A DNA stretch of 64,000 bases from Spirometra erinaceieuropaei (lineage: Eukaryota > Platyhelminthes > Cestoda > Diphyllobothriidea > Diphyllobothriidae): assembly GCA_902702965.1 (NCBI GenBank), contig CACRXP010000115.1:503807-567806 (forward strand). The letters run 5' to 3'. Position numbers and translations under genes: made by a program. Under the pieces are notes generated by a model. The model worked only from the letters and a program-made list of their open reading frames with translations. It was not told where the DNA came from and did not search any database. Shown in pieces: positions 12,525-24,574 of the stretch (its first letter is position 1; the number at the start of each line of letters is the position of its first letter).

Positions 12525-15500
12525 AAGCTTCAAAAAGTGCTTCATTGTAAGCCTTGATGCTTGAAGCCAGATATTATCTTAGGAGCCTATTAAATGTTGA
12601 CGTATTTATGCAAAGAAAGTTCGCGCGAATTCTCGTACTAATTTGCGCTGATCGATCGCGTCCCTCAGGTTCCGTGACTGCGTTTCGCAGTTTTTTAACT
12701 GTTCTATATGCAGTGGGATGTTTTTTAATATTAGAAAGTACTTTTCTAATTAATATGGAAGGCCATTAGATGCATTCGGAAAACCATGAAACCAAAAATA
12801 AACGAGCTCACATTAACGAATGAAACGGATTGTTTTTGTAGCTGCGCAAATGTAAAAGGCTTACTGTCACTTTTCAATACGGCCAAAACGCTGTGGAAAC
12901 AGTCTGGATAAACGCACGTGTATATGCACAAATACAATTTCACGTTAGCAGTGGTAATAGGTCGCTTTATTTCAGCATTTGGTTTCACCAGTGGAGTTAG
13001 TAAAATTTCTTTTAAGTTATCTCTTAATAATTTAAATCACACTTTAAAATAGGAGCAATCGAAGGTTGATATAAGCTATATTACCGAGTAAAAAAACAAT
13101 CATTTATTACATTTTACACACCAGGATATATGTACAGGCAACTTTTTGGAGAAAAAGATTAAGTGGATAAATGAAAGCGAGTACTATCGGAAACATCACC
13201 ATGTAAAAATGGTCGAGAAATATTGAAGGCTAAATATTCCAATAAATCATACATTAAACGGCGCATTTAACTAGACGACGAACACAAAAATCCGCACAGA
13301 TATGAAAAAGGTCAAATCCAATCAGCACAAGATGTCAACCCAGCCCACAAAGTAATTACAGGAATAAAATAAAAGTATAGATTTTTTGTGATTTTAAAGA
13401 TTTTGACCGTTCTGCATACTTACCACAACTATGACAACGATCTAAAGTGCCAGTCTTCAAAATGCGTGGAATAAATATTATTACAATTTTTAAAGAACTT
13501 ATCAATTTCTTATTTGACTTCGTGCGACGCGCACCTCTGAATAAATGTTTATATATTTGAGGCAGGACAAGACAGTGTAAGGAGTATGTTAAAAGTCACG
13601 CAAGTGTTTTCATGTTTCGAATAAGTCGAAGTGAGCCGTCGCGACATACTCACCTCCATCTCCCAGCCGTGCCAAACCGCAGGCTCCGAAACGTTTAGGA
13701 CCCGGAGTCAGACGGCCCGTGAATAGAGAACTAAGATCCTCCCCAGTCTACTACAAAGGGAACTATTCTTATTCACATGGAGACATGAAAATACGCAAAT
13801 TAAGAGTTCATAGGTGTCTCAAAGGTTATAATGTGATAAACACTCATCTTGTCTGCGTCGTCAGCATGACGGTTTCGGCGGCTTTTGATCCTCAGGGCTA
13901 GGGGAGGAGGGGAAGAGAGTTCTTGAGCGCGGTTCTTGGAATAAGAACACGGAGTACCTATCGTTGTAATTAGGGATATGCGGCGACATGTCGTCATCAC
14001 TGGGGGTTAACGTTGACCAAGGAAGTGAGGAAGTTTGTGTCAGCGTTTTCTGACAGCATAACACTGGCACCACTAGACGTACAGACACTTAATCGGCCGT
14101 CGCTGGCATTCTTTGGTTTAGAGAAGAATGTTGGTGTCCGGAAGATAATCTGAAATGATTCCTTTGCATCGACTCCGTGATTCGAATCGACTAAAGGTGC
14201 GAGAATGGAACTCGAAATCGGTCGGGTCTCACCTCTATCTAACCCGGCCAGCATATAATCACGCACACTCTTTACCAGGCGTCTCGTTGTACGGTCAATG
14301 TATCAGGCTGCACACTTGCAACTCAGTGAGTAAATGCCCATAGATGTCGTGTCCAACTGTAGTCTGTCTTTGCCTCCCAGACGAAGGAGGAGAGAGGTTG
14401 TGAAGCGTACGCGTACATTCACTGCGGTGAATGTCCTCGTGATAGCTGTAGTTAGGCGCCGTCTGACTAGCTCGCTCTCATCATCCCCTGCAAAAGGCAG
14501 TCTTATGAAGACATCTTTCGTTTCTGCAGTCGCACCAGTGGGCTTTGCCATACGTTACCCAAAATTTCCAGTTAACTCTATGGGCCTAACGAAAAAGTAC
14601 CGATAACACGTGTTTGTCAATTTGCATTTTCCACTGTAACATGAATGTATTTGCGGAATTCAAGTAAAATTAAATTTTAAGAAATCTAGCTATGACGGAA
14701 AACGAACACATTGTGGTGAAGGCACAAACGTATATTATTTAAACTGGCAGCCTATCGAAAGGCAATAACTGATGTAGACGAACTCCCAGAAGGGTTCAGG
14801 AAAGCAGGCTGGTAGGTTCTAGATTGTTGCGAAATCGTAAGTCACTAGAACTTGGATCCCAGTCTAGAACGATTTTACTGAGTATAAGACGTTTATGTTA
14901 ACCTATCAACTACTTAAATCGCTAAGTCACCGTCCGGCCATGGAAGCTGTGCAACTATTGTGAATTGTGCTGCAATATATTCGCCGATCCCATCCCGGGA
15001 CCAGAACCTCCGGCCTAGATAAATATCGTGTCTCCTCTGACTGGCGTTGAATTGCTTTATTTGAATGAGTGACTGATTAAATATTCTAATCAAAGCGACT
15101 CGTAGAAAATGCACTTGCCTGATAAAGGCTATTCAGTCCTGCAAGAGCAATCTTCGTAAGTACATTAATCTATTATTTACGAGCAGAAATGGATTAATCT
15201 TCTAGGGCTTTTATCAAGACAGGTGGTTTTTGGGCAATGGAGCTTTTTGACAGGGCGCTACTTTAGGCATCGATCAGCATCCCATTTGGGCAATGCAGCA
15301 ACTAAAGACTTGGAGCGGTTTGTTCGTTTGTCCGCAATATTTCCGACTAATTCAACTACGGCAGCATTATTCAGCGGCCAAAATGAGCGCATTATCAAGA
15401 CCGAGTTGTATTGCTGTCGCAGTGTTAATTTGTTTTGTGCGTGGGAGTACAATAAGTTCGCGTTATAATCCTGCCGACGCTTTCTGCTCTAATCTTTCCC

Positions 15501-15582
15501 TAAAAGCAAGATTCCCAGTAGACAAGAAAAATTGAACTCATAAGGCAAAGAATGGCAAGTAATGTAAGCATTTCGAGCAGCA
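12525..15582 (-). repeat. Left arm of an 8.75-kb imperfect palindrome
   Basis: Read on the - strand this matches the right arm (18,270-21,278) over its whole length, at roughly 85-90% by eye with small indels. The outer end begins AGCTTCAAAAA and the inner end stops after TTTCGAGCAG. The arm carries a PLE-type GIY-YIG frame on the - strand and a parallel 80-codon open frame (12,746-12,988, - strand). Confidence 0.85.
13861..14551 (-). pseudogene. PLE-type thumb/linker plus GIY-YIG remnant (left palindrome arm)
   Basis: On the - strand the reading frame gives ETKDVFIRLPFAGD, RRRLTTAITRTF, RVRFTTSLLLRLGGKDRL, then TTSMGIYSLSCKC. MGIYS corresponds to the GIY element and a CxC follows. This is the RT-to-endonuclease linker and nuclease start of a Penelope-like protein. 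A stop and frameshift follow. The downstream piece (from about 14,266) resumes with DRGETRPISSSILAPLVDSN and PTFFSKPK. The reverse transcriptase itself is absent upstream. The family differs from those at 3.8, 32 and 53 kb. The copy is not functional. Confidence 0.65.
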
Positions 15583-18269
15583 GCTGCTTTTAGACAAAAA
15601 TCCATTACATAAAACTATTGCCGGCCATCATCATAAGACTGGAATAGCTGTTTCCTACCCCAAGACCGTCGGAAACCGGCGATCACCATCTGCAAGTGTG
15701 ACCCTTACAAGTTTTGACTTCAAATTAACCAATCATTATTTAGGAATCTCAGCGACGCAAAATATATGGTTAGGTGTATAGTATAAGCACTAACCTTTTT
15801 AAGTGCAGGGCAGAACATAATAACTGTTTTTATCACTGTGTAACTGCATTGTTGCGAAATCTTACTGAGAAATGTAGAAAAATCGAAATGGCCATTTGTT
15901 TTCGTTTAGGCTATATTCAACAATTTCAATCCAGACGCTAAAAACCGACAGATCTTAGGTTTGACTGCACGTCAGCTAATAGTCAAAGAACCATGCGACT
16001 ATTTAACCGCAGACCCTTTCAATTTGCGGGTCTCACTTGCATTCGGACCGAGGATACGCAACTTAAGTAAGCGCCTCCATTTCTATCTGCCAGCGGTAAT
16101 TTCAAAAAGTTGACAATAATAACGAAAACTAGATGATCTACCAAAACGAAGGTAGAAATACTGGGTAAGAGATCGAACACCAATGTTTCTGATATTCTGA
16201 CGCTGCGAGATGCAGATTTAAACCGCTCGACTCCCAACTGTACTTCGTCACGTTATCCGTGTGTTTTTCGTTATGTTTTCCAGTCTAGAAATGTAACGGG
16301 AGCGGTCATCTCTGACTCATGATTTTCCAAAAGCCAGTGTTAAGCAATCCTAGATACTGGAACATCTACGGTTGATATCCGTGTCGGTTGCTCCCTCCAC
16401 AAGCATCTGTAAATGCACTGTGGCTTCCGCTCGATCGATTGTGATCGACCACTATTAATACCGTGGAAATAGTGTATTACGTTATTAACCTGTATACATC
16501 TTTCTTTACTGGCTTGGGTCAGTGGAGAAACAATCAGCATAGGCTGTCAGGTGATGATTACAAATTAAAAAACAAAAATGTTTTCGGCAGACTCAGACAT
16601 TAAAAACTAGGATATTAGCTTTATGCCGTCAGCGGCCGTAGTGTTTAGTTTCTCTTCTGGGTAATCTTCTCCACTGAGTCTCAAATGTCTGTTTCATTGA
16701 CCCGACCATCTCTAAAACCAGTCCTGCAATACTGGTTTCTAACTATCATCTGACCAACTATATGTGCGGTATACGTTGAAGTGCAGTGCATGACTTTTGC
16801 GTCCATTCTCGCCAGATACCGGTTCCTGGCATCCCTATAGAAGGAGCCCTTTATGTCGCCACCGGAGCTCTGTAGTTTCATGCCAAAATCATTCTTTTCT
16901 AATTTACCAACGAATATCCTATAACTGCATCTCACTTCAGACTATGGAGACGAATTGTCTCAGTTTCTGAAATCAGTGTACTGGAAAAGTTCACAGCCCA
17001 TCCTACACAGAAAAAAATATGTAGGACAGGCTGAACAGTTTACTTTGCCGCCTCATGTCAAAAGATCCTACGGGTGTCAGTTAAGCAAAATGTGATAGGT
17101 AATGATGTGAAATAAGTAGACGAAGTCAAGAAGATCATGCCACAACTATCAATTCGTATACCAAAGAACCATCTAAATTAAAAGAACGATTGTCAGCATA
17201 CATTCAACGACTTCAAATAAGCAAATGCAAATACATCCTGTACATATTTCTGCATATTTAGAATTTGTCGGCTACAAGACCATAAGAAGGCGATAGTTAG
17301 CCGTTTTGTTTGCGCCAGGAGATTTTCTCATTATGCATGTATTCATTCATAAAATCATGCTTCTCTGTGGCGCGCTATTTAATTGGAAGGCTTAGGATGT
17401 TTGTATGCAATAGGTCAATAAAATGACGATAAACGACCGCCCATCATTCCTGCGGCTGCGAGGGCTGATGAACGGAACACCTACGTGTTGTTGGGTTTGT
17501 CCAACCGTAGCGAGTATTGTCTGCGTCACTGCAATGCTGATTCGAAGTTAACTCAATCTGAGGTTGTTATTGCAGATTAGCGCAAAGTGGACAAAATATA
17601 GTTCTCAGTTTTGCGGTTAGTGCAATCTAACCAGGAGCGCCTGAAGGACACAACGAAACGCCAAATGTCAAAATCGTAATTTATTCCCCTGTTCAGTGAT
17701 GCCTTTATTAGACCTACTATGCATCCTCTAGAGTCCCTATGTGAGAAATGTCTCAGCTGGATAAACATAGCACGGTGTTAAATTTCAAAAGGAGATAAGC
17801 ATGAAGTCTTTCCTTGGCAACGGCGAAATATATCTGTTTCGACAATTTTGGAATAATTTCTTTTAGCGGTAATCTGCAAGGTTAACTCTTTCAGCTAGGC
17901 TGGTGGTTCAAGTCCCATCATGTGCCGTGCGAGTCACCAACGCCCTCTCCCAACTTGGCTCTTTGCGACTCTGTCCTAACACTGGGTCCAGGCAGGAGGG
18001 GAAAAGAGAGTGTTGTAGATGCTGCCTAAGTCTACCACGGCAATAAATTAATTCCCGCGCATATCACCTTCCCTGCTACCATTTCGCTCTGCAACACGCG
18101 GTAAATATCGCAATGGTCGAACGCCTGAGGACAATTACAATAGAAATACCACGATACCTTCATCTTTTCCGTGAGAACTTCGAGAATCATGTATGGTAAT
18201 CAGAGCCTGTGTTTTTCCTGACAATATTTGTTTGCTCATAGATGTCGCTCGCAGTAAGTAACGCATTTG
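15583..18269. other. Spacer (loop) of the palindrome
   Basis: 2.7 kb of single-copy-looking DNA lies between the arms, except for one GC-rich repeat fragment near 17,930-18,120. Several short frames on the - strand (16,019-16,237, 16,340-16,540, 16,681-16,935) lack recognisable domains. No transposase is recognised. Confidence 0.5.
17930..18120 (+). repeat. GC-rich dispersed repeat (R family), partial copy
   Basis: It shares the order GACTCTGTC..ACAC.GGG.CCAGGC, GAGAGTG.GTAGATGC, GTCTAC.(A/G)CGGCA and GAGTCACC/CCTGCTCC with the copies at 33,973-34,430 and 61,965-62,340. It is preceded by GGTTCAAGTCC, a good tRNA B-box match, hinting at a tRNA-derived head. Confidence 0.55.
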
Positions 18270-19300
18270 AGCTGCTCGAAATGCTTACATTACTTGCCCT
18301 TCTTTGCCTTATGAGTTCAATTTTTCTTGTCTACTGTGAATCTTGCTTCTCGAGAAAGATTAGAGCAGAAAGCGTAGGCAGGATTATAACGCGACCTTAT
18401 TGAACTCCCACGCACAAAACAATTTAACACTGGGACAGCAATACAGGTCGGTCTTGATAATGTGCTCATTTTGCCTGCAGCCTAATTCTGCCGGAGCTGA
18501 ATTAGTCGGAAATATTGCGGACAAACGAACAAACCACTCCAAATCTTTAGCTGCTGCATTGCCCAAATGGGATGCTGATCGATGCCTAAAGTAGCGCCCT
18601 GTCAAAAAGCTCCTTTGCCTAAAAACCACCTGTCTTGATAAAAGCCCTAGAAGCTTAATCCATTTCTGCTCGTAAATAATAGATTAATGCACTTGCGAAG
18701 ATTGCTCTTGCAGGACTGAATAGCCTTTATCAGGCAAGTGCATTTTCTACGAGTCGCTTTGATTAGAATATATAATCAGTCACTCATTCAAATGTAACAA
18801 TTCAACGTCAGTCGGAGGAGACACGATATTTATCTAGGCCGTAGGTTCTGGTCCCAGGATGGGATCGGCGAATATATTGCAGTACAATTCACAAAAGGTG
18901 CACAGCTTCCATGGCCGGACTGTGAGTTAGCGATTTAAGTAGTTGATAGGTTAACATAAACGTCTCACACTCAGTAAGATCGTTCTAGACTGGGATCCAA
19001 GTTCTAGTGACTTACGATTTCGCAACAAACTAGAACCTACCAGCCTGCTTTCCTGAACCATTCTGGGAGTTCGTCTACATCAGTTATTGCCTTTCGATAG
19101 GCTGCCATTTTAAATAATGTACGTTTTTGTCTTCACCACAATGTGCACGCTTTTCGTCATAGGTAGATTGCTTAAAATTCAATTTTACTTGAATTCCGCA
19201 AATACTTCCATGTTAAACGTGAAAATGCAAATTGACAAACACGTGTTATCGATAATTTTTCGTTAGGCCTATAGAGTTAAATGGAAATCTTGGGGAACTT

Positions 19301-19883
19301 ATGGCAAAGCCCATTGGTGCGACTGCAGAAACGAAAGATGTCTTCATAAGACTGCCTTTTGCAGAGGACGCCGAGAGCGAGCTAGTCAGACGGCGGCTAA
19401 CTACAGCTATCACGAGGACATTCTCCGCAGAAAATGTACGCGTACGCTTCACAACCTCTCTCCTCCTACGTCTGGGAGGCAAAGACAGACTACCGGTTGA
19501 CACGACATCTATGGGCATTTACTCATTGACTTGCTACTGTGCAGCCTGATACACTGACCGTACAACGAGACGTCTGCTAGAGAGGATGCGCGAACGGGTT
19601 TCGGGTTCCATTTTAGCACATCTAGTCGATACGAATCACCGAATCAATGCAAAGTAAGCATTTTAGATTGTCTACCGGACACCAACATGCTTCTCTAAAC
19701 CAAAGGATGTCAGCGACGGCCGAGGCAGTGGCCTTACGTCTATGGATGCCAGTGTTATGCTGTAAGAGAACGCTGACACAAGCGTTATCTCTACCGTGGT
19801 CAACGTTAACCACCAGTGATGACGACATGTCGCCACATATCCCTAATTACAACGATAGGTACTCCGTGTACTTATTCCAATAA
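19301..19883 (+). pseudogene. PLE-type thumb/linker plus GIY-YIG remnant (right palindrome arm)
   Basis: The + strand frame reads AETKDVFIRLPFAED, RRRLTTAITRTF, RVRFTTSLLLRLGGKDRL and TTSMGIYSLTCYCAA, then a TGA where a Tyr of the YIG element would be expected. Shifted frames continue with DRTTRRLLERMRERV and ILAHLVDTNHRINAK. It has the same layout as the left arm with independent lesions. Homology is to the C-terminal region of Penelope-like proteins. Confidence 0.65.
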
Positions 19884-20812
19884 CCGCGCTCAAGAACTCT
19901 CTTCCCCTTTTCCCCTAGCCCTGAGGATCAAAAGCCGCCGACACCGTCATGCTGACGACGCAGGCAAGATGAGTGTTAATCACATTATAGCCTCTAAGAC
20001 ACCTATAAACACTTAATTCTGAGTATTTTCATTTCTCTATGTGAATTAGAATAGTTCCCTTTGTACCAAACTGTGCAGGACCTTAGTTTTCTATTCACGG
20101 GACGTCTGACTCGGGGTCCCAAACGTTTCGGAGCCTGCGGTTTGGCACGGCTGGCAGATGGCGGTGAGTCTGTCGCAATTGCTCACATTGACTTATTTAA
20201 AATTTGGAAAACACTTGCGTGACTTTCAACTTACTCCTTACACTGTCTACCCCTGCCGCAAATATATAAATACTTATTGAGAGATGGGCATCCCAAGAAG
20301 TCGAATTAGAAATTGATAGGTCCTTTGGGGAATGTAGTAAAATTTATTCTGCACATTTTTAACACTGGCAGACTTGTGGTGAGTATTCAAGACTGTCGAA
20401 ATCTTTAAAATCACATAAAATCTATACTTTAATTTCATTCCTGTCAATACTTCATGGGCTGGGTTCACATCTTGTGCTGATTGGATGTGACCATTTCCAT
20501 ATCTATGCGGATTTTTGCGTTCGGCGTCTAGTTCAATGTGCGCTTAATGTATGATTCAGTGGAATATATTGCCTCCAAGACTTCTCGACTATTCTTAGGT
20601 GTTGTTTGTAAACAGTACTCGCTCTCATTTAACCTTCCCTATAATTTCGCCACAAATTCGGCGTTACGTTTATCCGGGTGTGTAAAATGTAATAAATGAT
20701 TGTTTTTTCTTACTGGGTAAAATTAGTTATATCAAGTTACCATTGCTATTTTGCAAAAGTCTGATTTCATTTATTTGAAGATATCTTAAAAGAAATTTTA
20801 CTGACGCCACTG

Positions 20813-21055
20813 GTGAAACGAACTGCTGAAATAGAACGACCTGTTACCACTGCCAGCGTGAAATTGTATTCGCTCCTATCGACGTGCGTTTATACAGACT
20901 GTTTCCACAGCGTTTTGCCCGTATTAAAAAGTGTCAGTCAGCCTTTTACTTTTGCGCAGCTACGAAAACAATCTACTTCATTCGTTAATGGGAGCTCGTT
21001 TATTTTTGGTTTTGTGGTTTTCCGAATGCGTCCAATGGCCTTTCGGATTAATTAG
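20813..21055 (+). other. 80-codon open frame conserved in both palindrome arms (unknown)
   Basis: The counterpart is 12,746-12,988 on the - strand. Both are 80 codons, start GTG-AAA, end at the same stop and share about three quarters of residues (for example PFTFAQL, SSFIFGF). Nucleotide identity is about as high as in the rest of the arms, and many changes are nonsynonymous. Conservation therefore more likely reflects common ancestry of the arms than selection. No domain is recognised. Confidence 0.3.
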
Positions 21056-21278
21056 CAAAGTACTTTTTAATATGCAAAAACACCCCAAGCATATAGAACA
21101 GTTAAAAAAAACGGCGAAACACAGGCACGCAGCCTAAGTGATGCGGTCGATCGTACGCAAATTAGGACGAGAATTCGCGCGAATTTACTTCGCATAAACA
21201 CGTCAACATTTAATAAGCTCCTTCGATAATCTCTGGCTTTAAGCATCAAGGCTTACATTAGAGGACATTTTTGAAGCT

Positions 21279-21876
21279 GGTTCATCCAAAAAATGAGGCC
21301 GGAAGTAAAGAAGATGAACGCGCATCATCAGATATTTGAGAACGCAACGCCATATGAACAGTCTTGTAGTCAAACAAAGAGGGGACGAGTTAGGGGTGAA
21401 AGAGGTGGTGTTCGCGATAACGCTGAGTCAGGAGCCCCTGCTGACTCTCGACGGATCAGTTGCTCCTCCCGTGCGATCTGTAACGCTATCCCTGGGTCTC
21501 GCCGTCGTACTCTGGCGCCTAAGACTGCCAGGACATCGGGGGCGACGTTCCGTCTTAAAAAGTCGACCATAACTGGCGATCAGTCACAGATATCCCCCGC
21601 GCAGATGTTTTTTGGGTCGGCTGAGGTTAGGAAAGAGAGGAAGTGGGTAGCACAAGAACTCTTATAGCGCCAGAGGGACGTTGAAGGGAAGAGAGTCGAA
21701 ACCAGCCATGCCCGCGCAAGGTCGTCGTTGTTTGTGGTCCTGCGGTCAAAGTAGACTAGACTGCGGGCCGGAGTGTTTGGGGTCCTCACCGGTTCCGGGC
21801 TTTCAGTACTTGGTGTGGAAGGCACAAGTGACTGGCGAGCGAACATACATTATGATGCGAGCTCCAGAAACTAGTT
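21279..21876. other. GC-richer unassigned segment
   Basis: The base composition is visibly GC-richer than the flanks and frames are open on both strands (for example 21,293-21,667 + and 21,370-21,570 -). No domain can be named. It may be a decayed mobile-element piece. Confidence 0.3.
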
Positions 21877-21922
21877 GATCAGAAAAAAAAAGCGATCGCT
21901 GGAACGAGGGCTTTATTCGCCT

Positions 21923-21956
21923 GACGTTTCGGATTCTCACTTGAACCCATCAGCAG
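21923..21956 (-). ncRNA. Hammerhead-like motif, degenerate
   Basis: On the - strand: CTGATGG (last A of CUGANGA changed), stem II GGGTTC/GAATCC, GAAA, then CGTC. It is paired in inverted orientation with the motif at 22,603-22,636. The changed core base makes activity doubtful. Confidence 0.5.
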
Positions 21957-22602
21957 AGACGGTGCTAGAAAAGGGTGACTCGTGCACAGGATGTTACAGT
22001 ACATATGGGATGCAGTCGCTATGCCTTGTCCTTCATAGACTAAACCATGACTCAAGCAACTCGCGGCTCACGCGACTACGTCAAAGAAATCGGAAGACTG
22101 CTCCGAACGCGAATTGCCGAACACGCGGCAGCGGTACGGAGGAAAGACGCCAACTCTCAGGTCGCGGTCCATTCGACGAGACCCGACCACACATTGAAGT
22201 TCGTTGAGGCCAAAATTCTCGCGAGAGGGGATAATCGCGTGAGCCGCGAGTTGCCTGAGTCATGGTTTACGGGACCTCAGTCTATCAACAAGTGCAACGA
22301 CATTCCCACTCCATAGTCCGTGCTGAGACATAAAGTGGTCAAAGTAATTGACCACTTGGGGAGCGCGCAAGCCGGCGAGCCGGATGACCGAGCAATCATC
22401 ACGCCAGCATCCAACACAGGTGATGACATTTCGGCAATTACCAACTTGCATGCCGGCCATCAAGCAATTAGCGCACCAGCGGGCAACAATCCTTGATGAA
22501 GGAGAGCGCGGTTAATTGCTATAGGTATGCGGTATCATAGCGACTGCATCCTATAAACATTGCAACTTCCTGTGCACGAGTCACCCCTTTCTGCCCCCCT
22601 CT

Positions 22603-22636
22603 CTGATGATGGGTTCAAGTGAGAATCCGAAAAGTC
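22603..22636 (+). ncRNA. Hammerhead-like motif at PLE terminus
   Basis: CTGATGA is intact, stem II is GGGTTC/GAATCC, and GAAA is followed by AGTC instead of CGTC. This breaks the palindromic ACGT that forms stem III in dimers. Probably weakened. Confidence 0.5.
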
Positions 22637-22684
22637 AGGAAAATAAAGCCCTCGTTCCAGCGGCCGCTTCTTTACCAGATCAGA

Positions 22685-24574
22685 CATTACTTTATTACCG
22701 AAGCGTTGAAATTATGGCGTCTATCTTATCGGTTGGAGGACAGTCACGCACGTAGCAAGCGAGAAGAGCGGGAGACGAAGTGCCTGCTCAACCGCTGCGC
22801 ACAATCCCACACTCCGTTAGTTGTATTCAGTCTTATCAACCGCCCGTGGGATTGACAGCATGACTGCTGTCTCGAACGTATGGCGGCGCTCGTTGGAAAG
22901 ACCGCAATCTGGATGCAGGGGGCGTGCAGGGGACTATCTAGTGCGCTCGGTAAGTGCTCATGCCCACACGCATCCGGTCGTCCTGTCGTTGGAACACACT
23001 GGTTTTGGGAAGGGTAAGAATTCGATTCGCGTAGGTCGTTCTAGCTCAGACTGAGATCATGCGATAGCTGATACCTCTGTAACTGTAGAGACAACTGGAG
23101 CCTGGATCAGTCCTCAAGCGTTGGACCTAAAACGCTCGATTACCAATTAGGCCTGGTTCGAATCTATGGTTGTCCGAACACGGGATTGGGTAGAGCCACT
23201 CGATTGCCGCATAAGACGAAACCACCTTGTTGATTAAATGCGTTCGGACGGCTGTAGAATGGTTAAAACAACCAGTAGGGGGAGAGTACGATTTACTGGA
23301 ATGGGTATTTTTCCTTTAGTTAAAGGCCAGTGTCTATGGGTTGACTAAAATGTTACGTTTTTTAGAAATGCCATATTTTTAAGAAGACAAAAAATTCCAA
23401 AAACGCCAAAAATAGTTTTAATGCTGTCTGTGCACGCAAAAACTGCCTATTTATGACAGGAGAAATAGAATAACGTTCAAAAACAGTGTTTTAGTGAAGT
23501 TTAAGAATTAGCTTAATTTCAGCTATGGCGGTTTGCCAACAGCGTGCATTATGAGTATAGATTAAAAAACTGTTTCCCTAGTAGTTGTGGTATTCTTTAC
23601 GTCGTGGAATTAATGAAGCTGCGGTAAAATTGGCAAAGAGGATGTTGCTTGATTTCGGCAATACGGACGACGTGGGAACAAAAGTTTCCATGAGTGCACA
23701 TGTTGCCAGCCGCTTCAGTAATTAATAAATTTAAATAGGATTGACAGGGGTAATATTTAAAGACAATTTTTTTTTCATAAAATGAATTTGCACTTGCCAT
23801 CTCTTTTGAAATACGTTGCATTTCAGATCGACCTTGAAATATTGTTGAGTACTTTATGGTTTTCTGTCGGTTGTCTGTAAAGGCAGATCCCACATTATGT
23901 GTTTATATAAACCCTTTAAATAAGATACTTCTTGAAGGCAGTTAGGGAAGAAGTAAGTGTTTAGGCGTTCTTTCTCATATAGGAGGTCGTTTGGGTCACA
24001 TTTGATGACTAATCTAAGCAAGAAACCTCGTCATCGGATTAAATGAACGCCCACATCAAAAATCAATAATGAATATACTGTCGATCTAAAAGAGAACATT
24101 TTCTAGCAAGGGAACTTCTTAAGGACTGCTTTTATACGGCATTCCTTTTGCGGTGGTCTGCTTGCTTTATTTTTTTACACGATAAAGCCAAAAAAACATT
24201 TTACACTTCTGGCCGTTTCTTTCATGTTGCTAAAAAAAATACTGATATATTCCTGCTGTAAACGTGAGAACACACTCTTCTCTTTATACTTCGCCCATTT
24301 TCGCCATCGTTACTCCCTCGTAGGTTGCTTTCTACGGTCATGAATTCACTGTGCAGTGGCCGCATAAGTACTGATATTTCACTTAATCTGTTTATGTTTT
24401 GGGTCAGATGTGGTTATGAAGTCCCACCTGAAGTAAACATACTCCAGCCACCTGTAATACAGGGCCGGTAGTACTAGGGGTTTTTACATGTTGGGCCGGG
24501 GAGCGCACATGCGACGAGGTCAAATAGTTCCTTGCAAAAGTAAAGCTACTGGAAATGCACGATTGAGAAATAGT
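22685..24574. other. Intergenic DNA with old dispersed repeat
   Basis: No gene is recognised. From about 23,600 onward the sequence matches in patches a repeat also present at 41,400-42,790 (shared GGAACAAAAGTTT, AATAAATTTAAATAG, CACTT.TGGCCGTT.CTTTC). A tRNA-like B-box (GGTTCGAATCT, about 23,146) occurs without a convincing cloverleaf. Confidence 0.4.

Larger units (their letters stand above)
18270..21278 (+). repeat. Right arm of an 8.75-kb imperfect palindrome
   Basis: Inverted counterpart of 12,525-15,582. The match ends outside at TTTTTGAAGCT. Flanking DNA beyond the ends does not match. I could not establish a clean target-site duplication: a GTTC lies near both outer ends, which is weak. 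Confidence 0.85.
21877..22684 (+). mobile_element. Short PLE derivative with GIY-YIG remnant and inverted hammerhead termini
   Basis: GATCAGA at 21,877-21,883 and 22,678-22,684 is a plausible 7-bp target duplication. Inside it the two ends are inverted copies (CGATCGCTGGAACGAGGGCTTTATT... against ...AATAAAGCCCTCGTTCCAGCG), each with a hammerhead-like motif pointing outward. The interior + frame (22,047-22,316) reads RLLRTRIAEHAAAVRRKD, HSTRPDHTLKF, RVSRELPESWFTGPQSINKC, the C-terminal half of the GIY-YIG domain. The GIY/YIG strands and the whole reverse transcriptase are missing, so it is non-autonomous and internally deleted. Confidence 0.75.

Noticed and set aside
20813..21055. Conserved 80-codon frame in both palindrome arms as a selected gene
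   Set aside because: Nucleotide identity is no higher than in the flanking arm and substitutions are largely nonsynonymous, as expected without selection.
23090..23165. tRNA-like sequence with GGTTCGAATCT
   Set aside because: Only the B box is convincing. No cloverleaf could be drawn.
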